NCBI GenBank assembly: GCA_015956445.1
Contig: WIUZ02000012.1
Span: 992,001 to 1,056,000, forward strand
Length of the DNA stretch: 64,000 bases
From: Thelephora terrestris
Lineage: Eukaryota; Basidiomycota; Agaricomycetes; Thelephorales; Thelephoraceae
Direction of reading: 5' to 3'
The notes beneath the pieces were generated by a model, which saw only the letters and a list, made by a program, of their open reading frames with translations, did not search any database and had not been told where the DNA came from. This document shows positions 9,691-20,426 of the stretch, in pieces (the stretch's first letter is position 1; every line of letters starts with the position of its first letter). A program made the translations under genes and the position numbers.

Positions 9691-11782
9691 TCAAAATACA
9701 AACACGTCTATGTCCCCCATCTCACCGTCCGGCGAAGTCTGCAAAAATAACGCACGTTCAGTCCACGAACCCCACGCCAAGCAAAGAAAGCTATGCCCGC
9801 CTTGATTCCGACAATCCTCTCGTCATCGATCATGAAACCTGAATACACAAGACTCAGGTCCTTCCTGACAGTCTTGATATACGGAAGTTTTGAGATAACG
9901 TCGTCGACGAAAACAGCGGAAGCAGAGATCGTTGAGGGTTCGATATTGACAGTGTAGGAGACTTCGCGGGTAATGCTTGAGCTTGAAGCAGGGCTTGAGG
10001 GTCGAGTAGAGGGAGAACTAGAAGATGAGGACGAAGATAAGCTCGGCGACGAATTGCCCGCTCGTCCTTCATTCATGTCCCCCTCAGCACCTTTGTCCGC
10101 TGCGGCCTCTGACGCTCGCGTCGCATTGACGTTCCGGGTCAGGTTTTCGCTTCCAGGTAACCTCTTGGGATGAACGTTAAAATCAAACACCTCCAAAACG
10201 CATCCCAAGGAGCCCTCATCCGACGGGTACGGGGGACACACGACCCTCAGCCCATGAACATACCTACCACACGAAAAACGAACCACGTTTGGTTAGCAAG
10301 AGCCCGCGCGCCAAGGACATTGGAACCGGGGAGACAAGAAACCGAAAGCTTATGGAGACATGAAACGGGGTACTAACCTCAGCCATCTTGGCTGCATGCC
10401 GTACGCCAAAAACCTTGTGTTTTCGACACCCCATTCCTCCCAAATCAGTGTCCTTTGGGAGTTTACACCTCGTGTTTCACCAGCCCGGTGCTCATTGACG
10501 AGTTTCAGGAAGAAGTCATTCTTGACAAAGAAGAAAAAACGAAATCTCCTGTCTAGATGACCGCCAGCGCTGAGATACTGAATACACATAGCGTGGATCC
10601 TCGAGTGTTTTGAAATGGTGAAAGGTTTCTCTTTCAGCGCCGTATAGTTCGCCGAAGGTGAATCATCAGCGGTAAACGGTCCTGAGTGGGTGGAGAATAG
10701 AGCAGGCGTGATCGTTGGCTGAAGAGCGGGCAAGCGCAAGGAGGCGACACGAGTTAACTCGGGGTTGGTTGGCGGGTCTTGGAAAACGTATATCTCAATC
10801 GAGCCGCTAAGTTCTCGGCTTGTGAGGATAAATGCCCGATTGGATATGAAAGAAAAGTCCCAGATTCCTGGAGGGAGTCCACCATAATCGTTTACGTACT
10901 TTGGAGGGAGTCAATGGGTGCGCGTTCTACAATAATATTAATGAAGCTCACAACAAGCAGTTTACCAGACCTCCAATTCCAAATAATGAGACCAGGGTTT
11001 TCAATCCAGAAGAATATAGCAAGGACGTCTTCGGCTATAGCGACGAATGAGTTTGTCATCACGAAGGGGAGGCCACATGTGTGGGATATCACGGGGTTTG
11101 CGGCCTCAGGGTGGGGCCGGTGGGACGAGATGGTCATGATGTTTATTTGGATTTGGTTCTGAGGGAAGTCGCCATTCCTGAATGAGGGAGGTCAAGGACG
11201 TGATAACCCCTAGAACGAAGGGGACGGACTCTGAGACGTAACCAATCAAATCTTGGGTAGGATCAATAACAAAGTCTTTGCTGGGAACGCCCACGTCCTC
11301 TGTAATGATGAAGCGGGGGTCTGGACGCTTTCTGGAAGGGAGAGTTGACATGATAAAGTGGCGAGAGCCATGGCCAACGTGTGTGCCTATGGACTTGGCG
11401 AAAGTGCCGGAGACGAGTTCATAAGCGCGGCAAGAACCAGACATAGGGACGTGGAAGTTGTGCTTCCAGGCGAGGGTACGCCAGGCGTTACGGCAACTGA
11501 GAAGTCGCTGAAGCTTCTCATAGACAGGCGTTGGTTCCGACTGCGGGAGGTTTACGAGGCCGTCGAAGGCGAGCTCGATCGTGTAACGCAGTTTGTGGGA
11601 GTCCCGCACGACGGCGTTAAAGGATTTACAAACCTACGAAGGCATGGAGATGAGGCATTGACGCGGTATGGAAAACCAAAAAGGAGACGTACAGCCGCAC
11701 ATCTGAGGATATGGGTGTGATCAAGATTGGCGAACACTTCGATGATGAGTTCAATGGGGAAGTCTTGAAAGGTAGCTTGCAT
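9691..11782 (-). CDS. F-box protein of the Agaricomycete MIDDER-type family
   Basis: Putative substrate receptor for an SCF ubiquitin ligase. The N-terminus FQDFPIELIIEVFANLDHTH then ILRCAAVCKSFNAVVRDSH is an F-box (about residues 5-50), the second part restored by a gtacgt...tag intron. Downstream are pieces of the usual C-terminal beta-rich region: ISHTCGLPFVMTNSFVAIAE, GLIIWNWRSGKLLV, GIWDFSFISNRAFILTSREL, WEEWGVENTRFL, RYVHGLRVVCPPYPSDEG, a Ser-rich loop, and YSGFMIDDERIVGIK. The final exon, TSPDGEMGDIDVFVF, is reached only through an intron at 9739-9800 that starts with GC rather than GT. Five introns are seen in all. An in-frame upstream ATG at 11842 could add 20 residues; 11782 places the F-box at the usual distance. 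The target is unknown. Confidence 0.85.
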
Positions 11783-11894
11783 GTCTGGAGAGGAAGTTTG
11801 GGGCCTAGAGGATGGAATGCGGAGGAAATAGTTGGATACCACAAATGAGCAACTTGGGATCAGGAGGAGGGAAGTGGCGCGGGCGTCTACGTAT

Positions 11895-11930
11895 CAAATC
11901 AAATCAAAAATAAAATAAAATAAAATAAAT
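11895..11930. repeat. AT-rich simple repeat (ATCAA then TAAAA units)
   Basis: Three ATCAA-like units are followed by about five TAAAA units in the 314-bp divergent gap between the F-box gene and the G-alpha gene. It is a plain microsatellite and may lie in the promoter of either gene. Confidence 0.8.
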
Positions 11931-12096
11931 GGAAAATGAAATTTATTTTGGAATTTGACTGATGCGTCACGGCAAAACTGGGCGCCTCTGGCGTTGAGAG
12001 ATTCGAGGGCGGAACAGTGACACGAGCTTTAAGGATGCTTCAGCTAAAAACACCCTCCCTTCTCCCTCGCTTAAGTCTTCAATCTTCCTCTCCTCC

Positions 12097-14406
12097 ATGA
12101 AGGCTATCTCCAATCCTCGCTGGCCTGATGACCCATTCGCCGCGGCCCTCATGCCCCCGCCCAAAGAGACTGAGGGCGAACGCGTAAAACGGGTCCAGGA
12201 GCAGGAAGAGGCGGCCAGAATCTCCCGAGAGATCGACGAAGGTCTGCTGGAAACCAAGAAACTCATCGAAAGGCGTAGGAAGGCCACAAAGGTCCTTCTC
12301 CTCGGTAAGCTCAACCGTTTCTCACCGGCATCTCTCCCATTCATCGTGTTTAAAGGGCAAGCCGAGTCCGGCAAGAGTACAACTCTCAAGAGTGAGCGCC
12401 CACACGCACTTTGCTGCGAATCATTCTCCCTCTGATGAATGCTGCTCCCAACCTCAGACTTTCAGCTCTCCTTCTGCCCTTCTCAATTTAAACAGGAGAG
12501 GACAGCATGGAGATCCGTGATCCAGCTTAATCTCATCAAGTGATCCTTCTACGCACCCTCTTGCTCTCGTTTCGTACTCACACCACTCATAGGTCCGTGC
12601 GCAGAATTCTTCAGGTCATCCAAGACGATTGGGACCACATTGGTCCAGCAAAGCCGATATCTCCTATCCCTGGGTTCTCACGTCAGAGTGGCTCCCTGGT
12701 TGGTCCTTCTTCCGGCCCAAATTCCCCGAAGACAGGTGATAAGGAGGACAGGGAACCCATTCTAACAGATGCGCACCGACGACTCCTAATGCGTCTATCT
12801 CCACTCGTGTCAATGGAAGAAAACCTGGTTAATAAACTTTTCCCTCATCCACCGGACCCGAAGGAGGTGTCCGTTCGTGGAGGCACTAACTGGAAGTCCT
12901 ACATTGCTAAACTCGGCAAGGAGAGAGACCAAAAACCCATACGTCCCAGGTCTTCACAAAGCTCCGCCTCCCAAGAGGAAGGCACTCACATTCTCGTCAC
13001 CTTTAAAGAAGACATCATTGCGCTTTGGAACGATCCAGCTGTCCACAGGGTCCTCAAAAGGCGGGGGTGCAATATTCGAGATATGTCCGGCTTGTGTGTA
13101 TCTTCCTTCCTTGCTCACAAATTCGACATCTAATCTTGATTTTGCAAACCGCTAATTCTCATCTATCGCTTCATGGCGCCAAACCTCCGCTCCCGGTCCA
13201 TTTTCCAAAGCTTCCTCGATGACGTCCGCCGGATCGCTGTCCAAAACTATGAGCCGTCTGATCGTTAGTCATTTTGATGGTCCACATCATCTGGGCAAAT
13301 GGGGCTAACGGGCTTTCCCTTCCAAAGAGGACATCATGAAGGCCAGGCTGAAAACCGTTGGAGTCGAGGAATATCACTTCGTCATGGAGACTGGTCTGTG
13401 CTAGTTTTGTCATTAACAAAAGCATTTCTCGCTAACTTGCATCCAGTTTCTGAGGGCAACGGAGACTGGTATATCTACGACGTCGGAGGAAGTCGCAACC
13501 TGGTGAGTTCAATTAATTCCATTTAGGTTTACTTCCATCATACCCTGTCCTCTGGACCTTTCTCGTAACACTCTTTGGAAGCATCAACTCTGATTTCATT
13601 ACGCTAACCAAATGGGTTCGTGGCTACTCACTCTAGCGATCCCAATGGGCGTCATTTTTTGATGATGGTGAGCATTTGTGTCTCTCTTGTCCCCGAGTGT
13701 CTGCTTTTTCCAAATATCCCGCTCCCCCGATGGACACCCTCTTGTCCCCATTCGGCGCACCGTCGGACTTGACGTTTAATCACATTAATCCTTGTTTATT
13801 CATCACTGACTGGTATCCAATTATTCTAGTGCAAGCGATAATCTTCCTAGCCCCCCTCACCTTCAATTTAAACCTGGAAGAAGACCCGACCATAAACAGA
13901 ATCGAGGACTCGATAATGATTTGGAAAGCCATCTGCTCCAATAAGCTGCTCGAGCGTACAGCCATTATTCTCTTTTTGAATAAAATGGACGTCCTTGCAA
14001 CTGCCCTCGAGAGCGGGCTGCGTGTAAAGGACTACGTGATCAGCTACGGCGACTCACCAAACGATGTGCCCTCCGTTACGAAGTGTATGTTTCCTTCTGC
14101 TTCACACCAAACCCGTTGACTAACTTGTATTGTCACAGACTTTAGGGAAAAATTCAGGACGTACCATGTGCGTATATACGTCTACGGAGGAGCGTTTTCT
14201 GATTCGGTGTGCTAGAAAAAACTATCGCCCAAGCCTAGAACATTCTTTTGGCACGAAACATCGGTTATCGTACGTCGGTTGAACTCAACTTTTTACCCAC
14301 TAACGTTCCGTGTTTGCGATAGGACACCGATGCTACAGGCGCCATACTTTTCGGTGTTCGTGAGGGCATCCTTCGTTACCATCTCTCAAAATCGGATGTG
14401 ATCTAG
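12097..14406 (+). CDS. non-canonical heterotrimeric G-protein alpha subunit
   Basis: A G-alpha of the expanded Agaricomycete kind. P-loop GQAESGKSTTLK is formed by joining exons at 12304/12359. The helical domain is enlarged (RRILQVIQDDWDHIGPAKP through DIIALWNDPAVHRVLKRRG) with a Ser/Pro-rich insert. FFLDDVRRIAVQNYEPSD leads to switch I, MKARLKTVGVEEYHF, with the catalytic Arg and the Mg-binding Thr kept. Switch II reads DWYIYDVGGSRNLRSQWASF: the usual DVGGQ glutamine is Ser. G4 is LFLNKMDVL, G5 lies in HETSVIDTDATG, and the end is REGILRYHLSKSDVI. There is no N-terminal MG, so no myristoylation site; a membrane anchor is not obvious. About ten short introns. Losing the Gln should slow GTP hydrolysis in a canonical G-alpha; here it may mean altered regulation. 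Confidence 0.9.
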
Positions 14407-16006
14407 GGCCGGCCGACGGGTTAACAGGTCCTCTTGCGCCACTAGCTTAGTGTTCAGACGGTTTGGCGTAATCCTTCGTAATTTAGTGTCCGTCAATCTT
14501 TACATGTAGTATAGCATGTTGATGGTGTATCCATTAGTTGTAACTTTTTTATCAGGTTTCCTGCAAGTTCTCATGACAACTCTCTCGTTGCCCTTAATAT
14601 GACGTCTGTTTGAGAATGTACGTCAAGCAACCCGTCCCTCGACCAGCTTCTGTTGATACGACGTCTCAGCGTCTCCCACTTGACCTGAGGGCTCTGCCAC
14701 CTGATTACGGCAATGTCGCCTGAACATAAATACCATAAGCGTGATCGGCGGTTCTCGCTTGATTCTGCCAGAGACCAATTGAACTGAGGAAACCGCCCTG
14801 GGTCGAAAATTGCGCGAGCCACCCGCTGGACTTGATAGCCGATCGGGACGACGTGAAAAAATCTAGTGACCCACTTCGGGGATGTATAGTGACGACTCAC
14901 ATGTTCGGGTTTAGAGCTTTGAGTGCTTAGTGCTCAGATTTCGGAGTCAAGGGAGAATCGGGGTTAAAAAACATTGGATTTGGGGATTAAACAAGGGACG
15001 TGGATAGCCGGTGTGCAGCGGTGATTCCAAGTGGGGCCCAGCGGCTGGTCCGCCTTATAGTATACAGTATCGGGGTTTTAGTAACGATGGCACTAGACTG
15101 TACCCATGAATATCCTTCTGGTGGTTTTCCGTGCCCGATAAGATAGCACGACCGACCTGTGCCTGGGCCCTGGGCGAATTATGCGAATGAGGGCCACCGG
15201 AATTGCTGGGCTACGTCATTGGGTCAGTAGCAACCGATATCTTTGGCGAGCCGACAGGGAACCCAATTTGTGTCCAACCACACAGGCGCCGGAACATTTT
15301 CCTTGGAATTCTTGCAGGTCAAGTCCTGGAGAAAAATTCCCACTCGTGTGACGCAACCGGTCCACCGATTGCTGGAGACACACTGCGCGAGAGAAATAAG
15401 TTGAATTTTCAAGCCTCCATGTGGCTTTCAAGGTCCGTTGGGAGATGTTGAGAATGGTTCTCGGTGGGTAAGCCCGGCAAGCGTTTGCTTGGGCCGCCGC
15501 ACGAGAATCAGCTGAGTGCTCGGGGTCCGCCTGAGAGCCGTTCCAACAGCCATGGGGGAAGTTCCCCGAGCTCGAGCCTCGCCATGAGGAAACGGAGTTC
15601 TCAAGAGCTCCCCTCGGAGGCTTTACCATGATAAAGCTAATTCATCTCCGCCTGGCGGGCGGCGGCGGCGTCAGGAAGCCTTGGGAAGCTCGGGGAAGGT
15701 ACGCTGCAGTATGTGCTAGTACGTGGGTAATGCCAAGGTAATGCCTCGGTGCTTATTGCAAACACGTGGATTTCGGCGAGCGTGGCATGGGAGGACACGG
15801 GAACTCACGGGAACTACACGGGATCTCTTGGGATCCACATCGGTGACTTTTGTCATGCGTGGGAATAATCTGCTCGGAGTTCGAATTCGAGGCTGTAGTG
15901 GCCTTCACTGCGGAGTGGCCTCTTTTCCACCACACATTCACTTCGATTGCATTCGACCTCAGCCTCCTCGCCATCCACTCTTACCCCCGATTTCGCTGCT
16001 ATCACG
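14407..16006. other. 1.6-kb intergenic stretch, no gene seen
   Basis: Between the G-alpha stop and the macrodomain gene. Frames of up to 137 codons exist (for example 15216-15629, minus) but show no domain, presequence or splice pattern. The right end is the likely promoter of the macrodomain gene. Confidence 0.5.
15796..15823. repeat. short direct repeat CACGGGAACT
   Basis: Two perfect head-to-tail copies (15796-15805 and 15806-15815) and a third, diverged copy after one extra base. It lies about 190 bp upstream of the macrodomain gene ATG and could be a regulatory site or a chance repeat. Confidence 0.6.
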
Positions 16007-17362
16007 ATGAACTCAAAGATTAACGTAACTACCAGGCAGCGTCGCCGCCCCGGTAGGAATCGTTCCTTAACCCCAACCACAACCGGTATGAAACGCCATA
16101 CTTCTGGCGCTTCATCAACCTCTCTTAAACAACAGAAGAAGCAGGATCTCATCAAGAGGAAACAAAAGCTGGCAGCCGCTAAACGTTGGGAGAACATACA
16201 GAACCTATCAGCGACTCATCAACACCGAACCAAGATTGCGCTGGATACGGAGAGGATCGCTCGCGGGGGTGGCCAGTATGTGGAGGACCTTCCTTCCTCT
16301 TTGGCCCCCCTTCCTTCCGCTCCACACGGATGGTCCTTCTCTCACACCACCCACGACATGGGAGCCCAGATTGAGCTCTCTAAGCAACTCACGACATTTT
16401 ATCCCCACTCTTCCACCCCGATCCCTGATCGCAATTCCTCAACCTCCCCTTCATCCCGCCAAACCCAAATCGAATTTACATCTTCCTCCAGTCTTGCCGC
16501 TGCCCACATACTCAGCGATTCTTGTCCCTATCTTGTCACCCCGGGCTCGCGATTCGGTCCATCGACAACCAAAATCGGCCTTTTGTGCTCCGTTTCGCAC
16601 AAGTCGAAAGGTGGAAAACTCCAGGGTTTCGACGATCATACGGATTCCCTCCTCAGATGCAGCTCGTTGGTCACAAACTTACTGGACTCCCAGGCCGCCC
16701 GTTCCTTCTACGAGCAACATAAAGAATCCTGGAAGCAATCGGAAGGGAGTGGTTTGCACGATGACTCCATGTTGTATGCGCCCGGCATTGCTGTGTTCAG
16801 AAGGGACGACGTGGAGGAGGAAGCGCTGAAAGAGGAAGGAGCAGATACAGATGATGACGAGTTTGAACTCATAATATCGGCTGAACCGGACGCTAACCTC
16901 GCGGATAACAGATCGCCCTCTCGCACGAGGCAAGCACAAGGAAAGCTGATCTCCCCGTACGTTATCAACGTCTTGTCAGCTGTCCCCGTCAGCGCTTCTG
17001 TTGTCCGCAAGAAGCGCTTTACGCTACCCGAGGAGCGGCCGGCCGTCGACGCAGAGATACGCAGCCTCATGCGGAAACGGATGGCTCGCTGTCTCAGAGT
17101 TTTCGAACAAAGGGGCGATCGCGCCATCGTTCTCGGGGCCTTTGGCTGTGGGTCCTCGAGTCAAAATTCTGTTGATATGGTTGCAGAACTGTGGGCCGAA
17201 CTCGTCGCCTGTGAAAGCGCAAGGTTCAAGGACGTCTTCGAACGGGTCATTTTCGCTGTTTCTGGCAAACAACATATGCCGTTTAAACGGGCGTTCGAGA
17301 TGCGTCTATTCCAAGAAGAGGTTGACCTCGCATTGGCCTCGGGCGATACGGACGCAGACTAA
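16007..17362 (+). CDS. microbial PARG-like (TIGR02452/DUF2263) macrodomain protein, active site degenerate
   Basis: A 451-residue single-exon frame, starting MNSKINVTTRQRRRPGRNRS with a basic, possibly nuclear, N-terminus. Residues 55-110 match the family's N-terminal helix region (KRWENIQNLSATHQHRTKIA). The macrodomain core is visible: KIGLLCSVSHKSKGGKLQG, SLLRCSSLVTNLL, SMLYAPGIAVFRRDD, PYVINVLSAVPVSA, IRSLMRKRMARCLRVFEQRG, AIVLGAFGCGSSSQNSVDMV, RFKDVFERVIFAVSGK. Active family members have a GGG..G loop followed by a QEE motif that removes ADP-ribose. Here the loop is KGGKLQG and QEE is replaced by HTD, so poly(ADP-ribose) hydrolysis is doubtful; ADP-ribose binding or another ligand is possible. 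An acidic insert (EEEALKEEGADTDDDE) interrupts the fold. Confidence 0.8.
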   Translation: MNSKINVTTRQRRRPGRNRSLTPTTTGMKRHTSGASSTSLKQQKKQDLIKRKQKLAAAKRWENIQNLSATHQHRTKIALDTERIARGGGQYVEDLPSSLAPLPSAPHGWSFSHTTHDMGAQIELSKQLTTFYPHSSTPIPDRNSSTSPSSRQTQIEFTSSSSLAAAHILSDSCPYLVTPGSRFGPSTTKIGLLCSVSHKSKGGKLQGFDDHTDSLLRCSSLVTNLLDSQAARSFYEQHKESWKQSEGSGLHDDSMLYAPGIAVFRRDDVEEEALKEEGADTDDDEFELIISAEPDANLADNRSPSRTRQAQGKLISPYVINVLSAVPVSASVVRKKRFTLPEERPAVDAEIRSLMRKRMARCLRVFEQRGDRAIVLGAFGCGSSSQNSVDMVAELWAELVACESARFKDVFERVIFAVSGKQHMPFKRAFEMRLFQEEVDLALASGDTDAD

Positions 17363-18137
17363 AGTCACCCCTCAGCTCCCTCTCCGGTGTTCTCATCTCA
17401 ATAACTAACTTCTGTATCGCATCGTCCGTAACTTTATCTTGTTCTTTGGTTGTATTAGCTGATGTTTATTATCGGGACTACGCCCGTGTACAACAAATGT
17501 TACCTAAGTTCGTTATGGGGTCCCCATCGATACCGTAATTTCCCAAGTAAAGATGACTGAAAATACTATAAAGTAAACTCTTCGGAGGGGCTGGCGGAGG
17601 CTCCAGGTAACAGTCATCAACAAAAAGCTCCAACGAGCGGCGCGGCCTGCGACTGGCCGTGCGTCCAAGGTTGTACTGCAGAAGGCCTCCCTTCATCGGT
17701 GCTGGGGGATCCGCAAGACGTCCATTGTTTGGCTGACCTCCAGCACAATCGGGTTGAGCAACAGTTTGGAGAGAATTGTCGTTTCGAATTTATGGCCAGT
17801 TCCCTGCGACCCCAGCCCATATCCTCAATGCTCTCCCAGGTCACCTGTCAGTTCAAAACGATAAGCCTCTGCATCACTTCCTGAATCACGACGGCCCTCC
17901 GATCTCGTAGGCGCCCAGTAACGCCCGCGTTGTCAACGGAGGCCGTGCGCTATATATTCTACAGCATCCTGTGTTTCTTCACTTGGCACCATCATTATAT
18001 CAAGATTCGAAAGCTTATGTGCACAGTCAAGGATCCTTGGTGCCGCTGTGGGTCGCGTCGGACGATGCGAATACTGAGGCCGAGGGGCCAGCACCTGGCC
18101 GCCGCTTAACGTCTCCCGGCTTGAGGATGATCATCCC

Positions 18138-18157
18138 TTTTTTTTTTTTTTTTTTTT
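18138..18157. repeat. poly(T) run, 20 nt
   Basis: An uninterrupted run of 20 T on the plus strand in the gene-poor stretch. It could be the tail of an old retroposed copy on the minus strand, but I see no body or target-site duplication. Confidence 0.85.
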
Positions 18158-18570
18158 AAATTCTGATTTAACGTGCTACAGCAACTCCTAACCTACTGCT
18201 CATCCGTATGGACAGAACACGTGGTAAAACACTAAGTAATACCAAACTCCTACGAAGACTGACATCCCATTTTAGCTGCGCGCGGGCAGGGAAGAAAAAG
18301 AGAAAGTCCATGCAACTACCGAATTCGGGGTTCAGAGCTACATACAAAGGAACAGAACCGTAACCAGAGAAACAGAACCCAGTCCAAAAGAAAAGTTGTT
18401 GATGTATGTTATTGAATGAGCAGAGCTCGTTTTCTCGTGGCGACAGAGTGGCCATAGGGATGCACCGGCGGCGGATCCTAGTGTCGCATATATAGAAGGA
18501 GTGATGGTGGTCAGGCGACCCATGTCGATGGGGGACCTGGTAAAGAGAGTGGACTCCGATAGGCCTGTAT

Positions 18571-18640
18571 CGGTGGTAGGGAAGGGGAAGGAGAAGGGGA
18601 GGAAAGGGAAGTGGGGGGGAAGGACCGGGTTCCACGCGCA
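18571..18640. repeat. purine-rich (G/A) tract
   Basis: About 70 bases almost free of pyrimidines, made of GGGAAGG-like units. Such tracts can form triplexes or act as nucleosome-depleted sites; function here is not shown. Confidence 0.6.
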
Positions 18641-20426
18641 AATTGCTGCGTGGGTGAGGGCCGGTAACCTAGGCCATTGGCTCACAGGGGGGAGGAGGGG
18701 GGACGGGATGAGAGGGTCGTGCCAAATGTAGGGTGGGTGCCGTTATCGTGGGAAGGATCATCGATGGGCCTGGATGGATCCAAGGAAGGATAGGGTGAGG
18801 TGTTTACGATCAAAAAGGCCCTGAGGCAGGATCGTGGCCTATTGAGGCGGCACATGAGGCAAAGGGCGTGTCCGGGTGGTCTGACAGCGCGAGGCGAAAC
18901 ACCTGTTGCGTCGACGGTGGACGAGGTTGGGGAAGGCCACCACTGTATGGGTAAGTGGCAAGGGTAGACCGGCGTCCGCTGCAGGTCTGTTGCTTTGATT
19001 TGGAAAGGTTTGGCGCACACAGCCAAAAGGGTTGGGAAGGGAAAGGGGCCGGACAATAAAGGGAACGGTTGGGGTCCACCCGGGATTTTACAGACATTCG
19101 CTGTTTCATACGGGTTACCTGCTTGGCTCAATTGGCGAAGTCTGACGGGATTCCTCGGCTGAGTGACCGCCATTCCCACCAAGGTAGCAGACCTTACCCG
19201 TCAGCAGAGAGGCCCGTAGGCTTTGTATCCGCTTCCAGTACGTGATCCAACCTGAACTCTACAACCAACTTACCCCAATAGACTGTTGCAGATGTTCCAG
19301 AGTGACCGATGTCCAGCGATGGCCCTCCAGGGGACGAATCCTCGCAGGAGGGGACCGTGGGAAAAGAGCGACCAAGTGGAAGTAGAGGACAAACCGCGGA
19401 TGGGATGATCATCCCTCCAAGTTGTGATGTTTGTTCGAGCCCCTATGATCGTTTTCTTCGACCACATTTGGCATCAGCAACTCACGGAGGCGATGTCTGG
19501 AGCCCGGTGCGTGTTCAGTGTGATCATTGAGAAGCCCGGATCTGCGAGTCTAGAGCTCTACGTACAGAGCACTGGTTCTGGATATCAAAAGGCCAGCGAT
19601 TAATGAAAGGCCAGCCCTAGTAGGTGAATGGTAGGTGGGCTCTCGTAACGGTGCTACTCGTTGCGCTCGTTCACTTCGAGTTCAGTTCAAGCGTGTTTTC
19701 TCTGAAGTCGTCAAGGTCTTTGACGTCTCCTCATTGCACCTATCGCGGTGTCCTTCAAAGTATAACCGCCAGCTGTTCCTCCTTTTATCGACCTCCTCTA
19801 CTTCACGCGTTTGTTCGCATTCACTGTCCCGTAGCTAGTCACTCAATCTACATCCTTGCCTTCCACGTCGAACTTGCTTTGCGTGCAGTATGCATCCATA
19901 GCTGGGCAACGTCAGGTTGGGGAGTTGGTCACTGTCCAAAGGGGTTTTCCGCATAATCGACCAGTGGTACCCGCTGCCCGCCCGGCGTCGAGGTGGCTCA
20001 AATGACTGGTCTTCACAATACTTCTTACGCACCCACTTAATGATACGTGGTCCGGTAGTGTATTTCGCGACGAAACGTGGGACCCAGGCGGCAAGGAGGC
20101 TCAGCATACGTCGTAGTTACCGTCACTGGTCCAACAGTTTTCCAGAGAAATTTGTGGGGTACTACATATCGTGAACGTGCGTTACTAGGACAGGATTAGA
20201 AGGCATATTTGACAACCAGTGTACAAGGTAAAGGTATAGATAGAATAAGTGATGTACCGTAGGAGGGTTAAGTAAATTTGCACCCCCGGTATTACCCGTA
20301 CCCTTCAAAAAAGAAAAGAAGGAAGAGCAAAGGAGTGACAGCAAAGGTAGTCCAGAGTAGGTCCATGTAGAAACAGCAAGAAAATAAAGAAAGGGGAAAG
20401 AGCACTGGAATCCCCCGAAGATTCGT

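Larger units (their letters stand above)
17363..20426. other. 3-kb gene-poor stretch
   Basis: No recognisable domain on either strand. It contains a poly(T) run and a long purine-rich tract (annotated separately), and otherwise ordinary sequence with frames up to 166 codons that look like chance openings. A minus-strand frame at 17478-17696 with a Pro-rich YLEPPPAPPKSLLYS piece is the most protein-like but has no neighbouring exon I trust. A long ncRNA or old degraded sequence cannot be excluded. Confidence 0.5.

Noticed and set aside
11100-11215. Apparent frameshift in the first F-box gene after SVPFVLG
   Set aside because: A phase-0 GT-AG intron gives VLGNQIQINIMTISSHRPHP, in line with the family, so there is no break.
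14571-15629. Minus-strand frames of 109 and 137 codons
   Set aside because: No recognisable motif, no neighbouring exon and no typical start context.
17478-17844. Two overlapping minus-strand frames with a Pro-rich YLEPPPAPP piece
   Set aside because: No clean exon structure, no start or domain, and no continuation on either side.
18138-18157. Poly(T) run as the tail of a retroposed element
   Set aside because: No element body and no flanking duplication were seen next to it.
18168-19182. Frames up to 166 codons in the gene-poor island
   Set aside because: Sequence is a by-product of purine/pyrimidine-rich DNA. No family signal on either strand.
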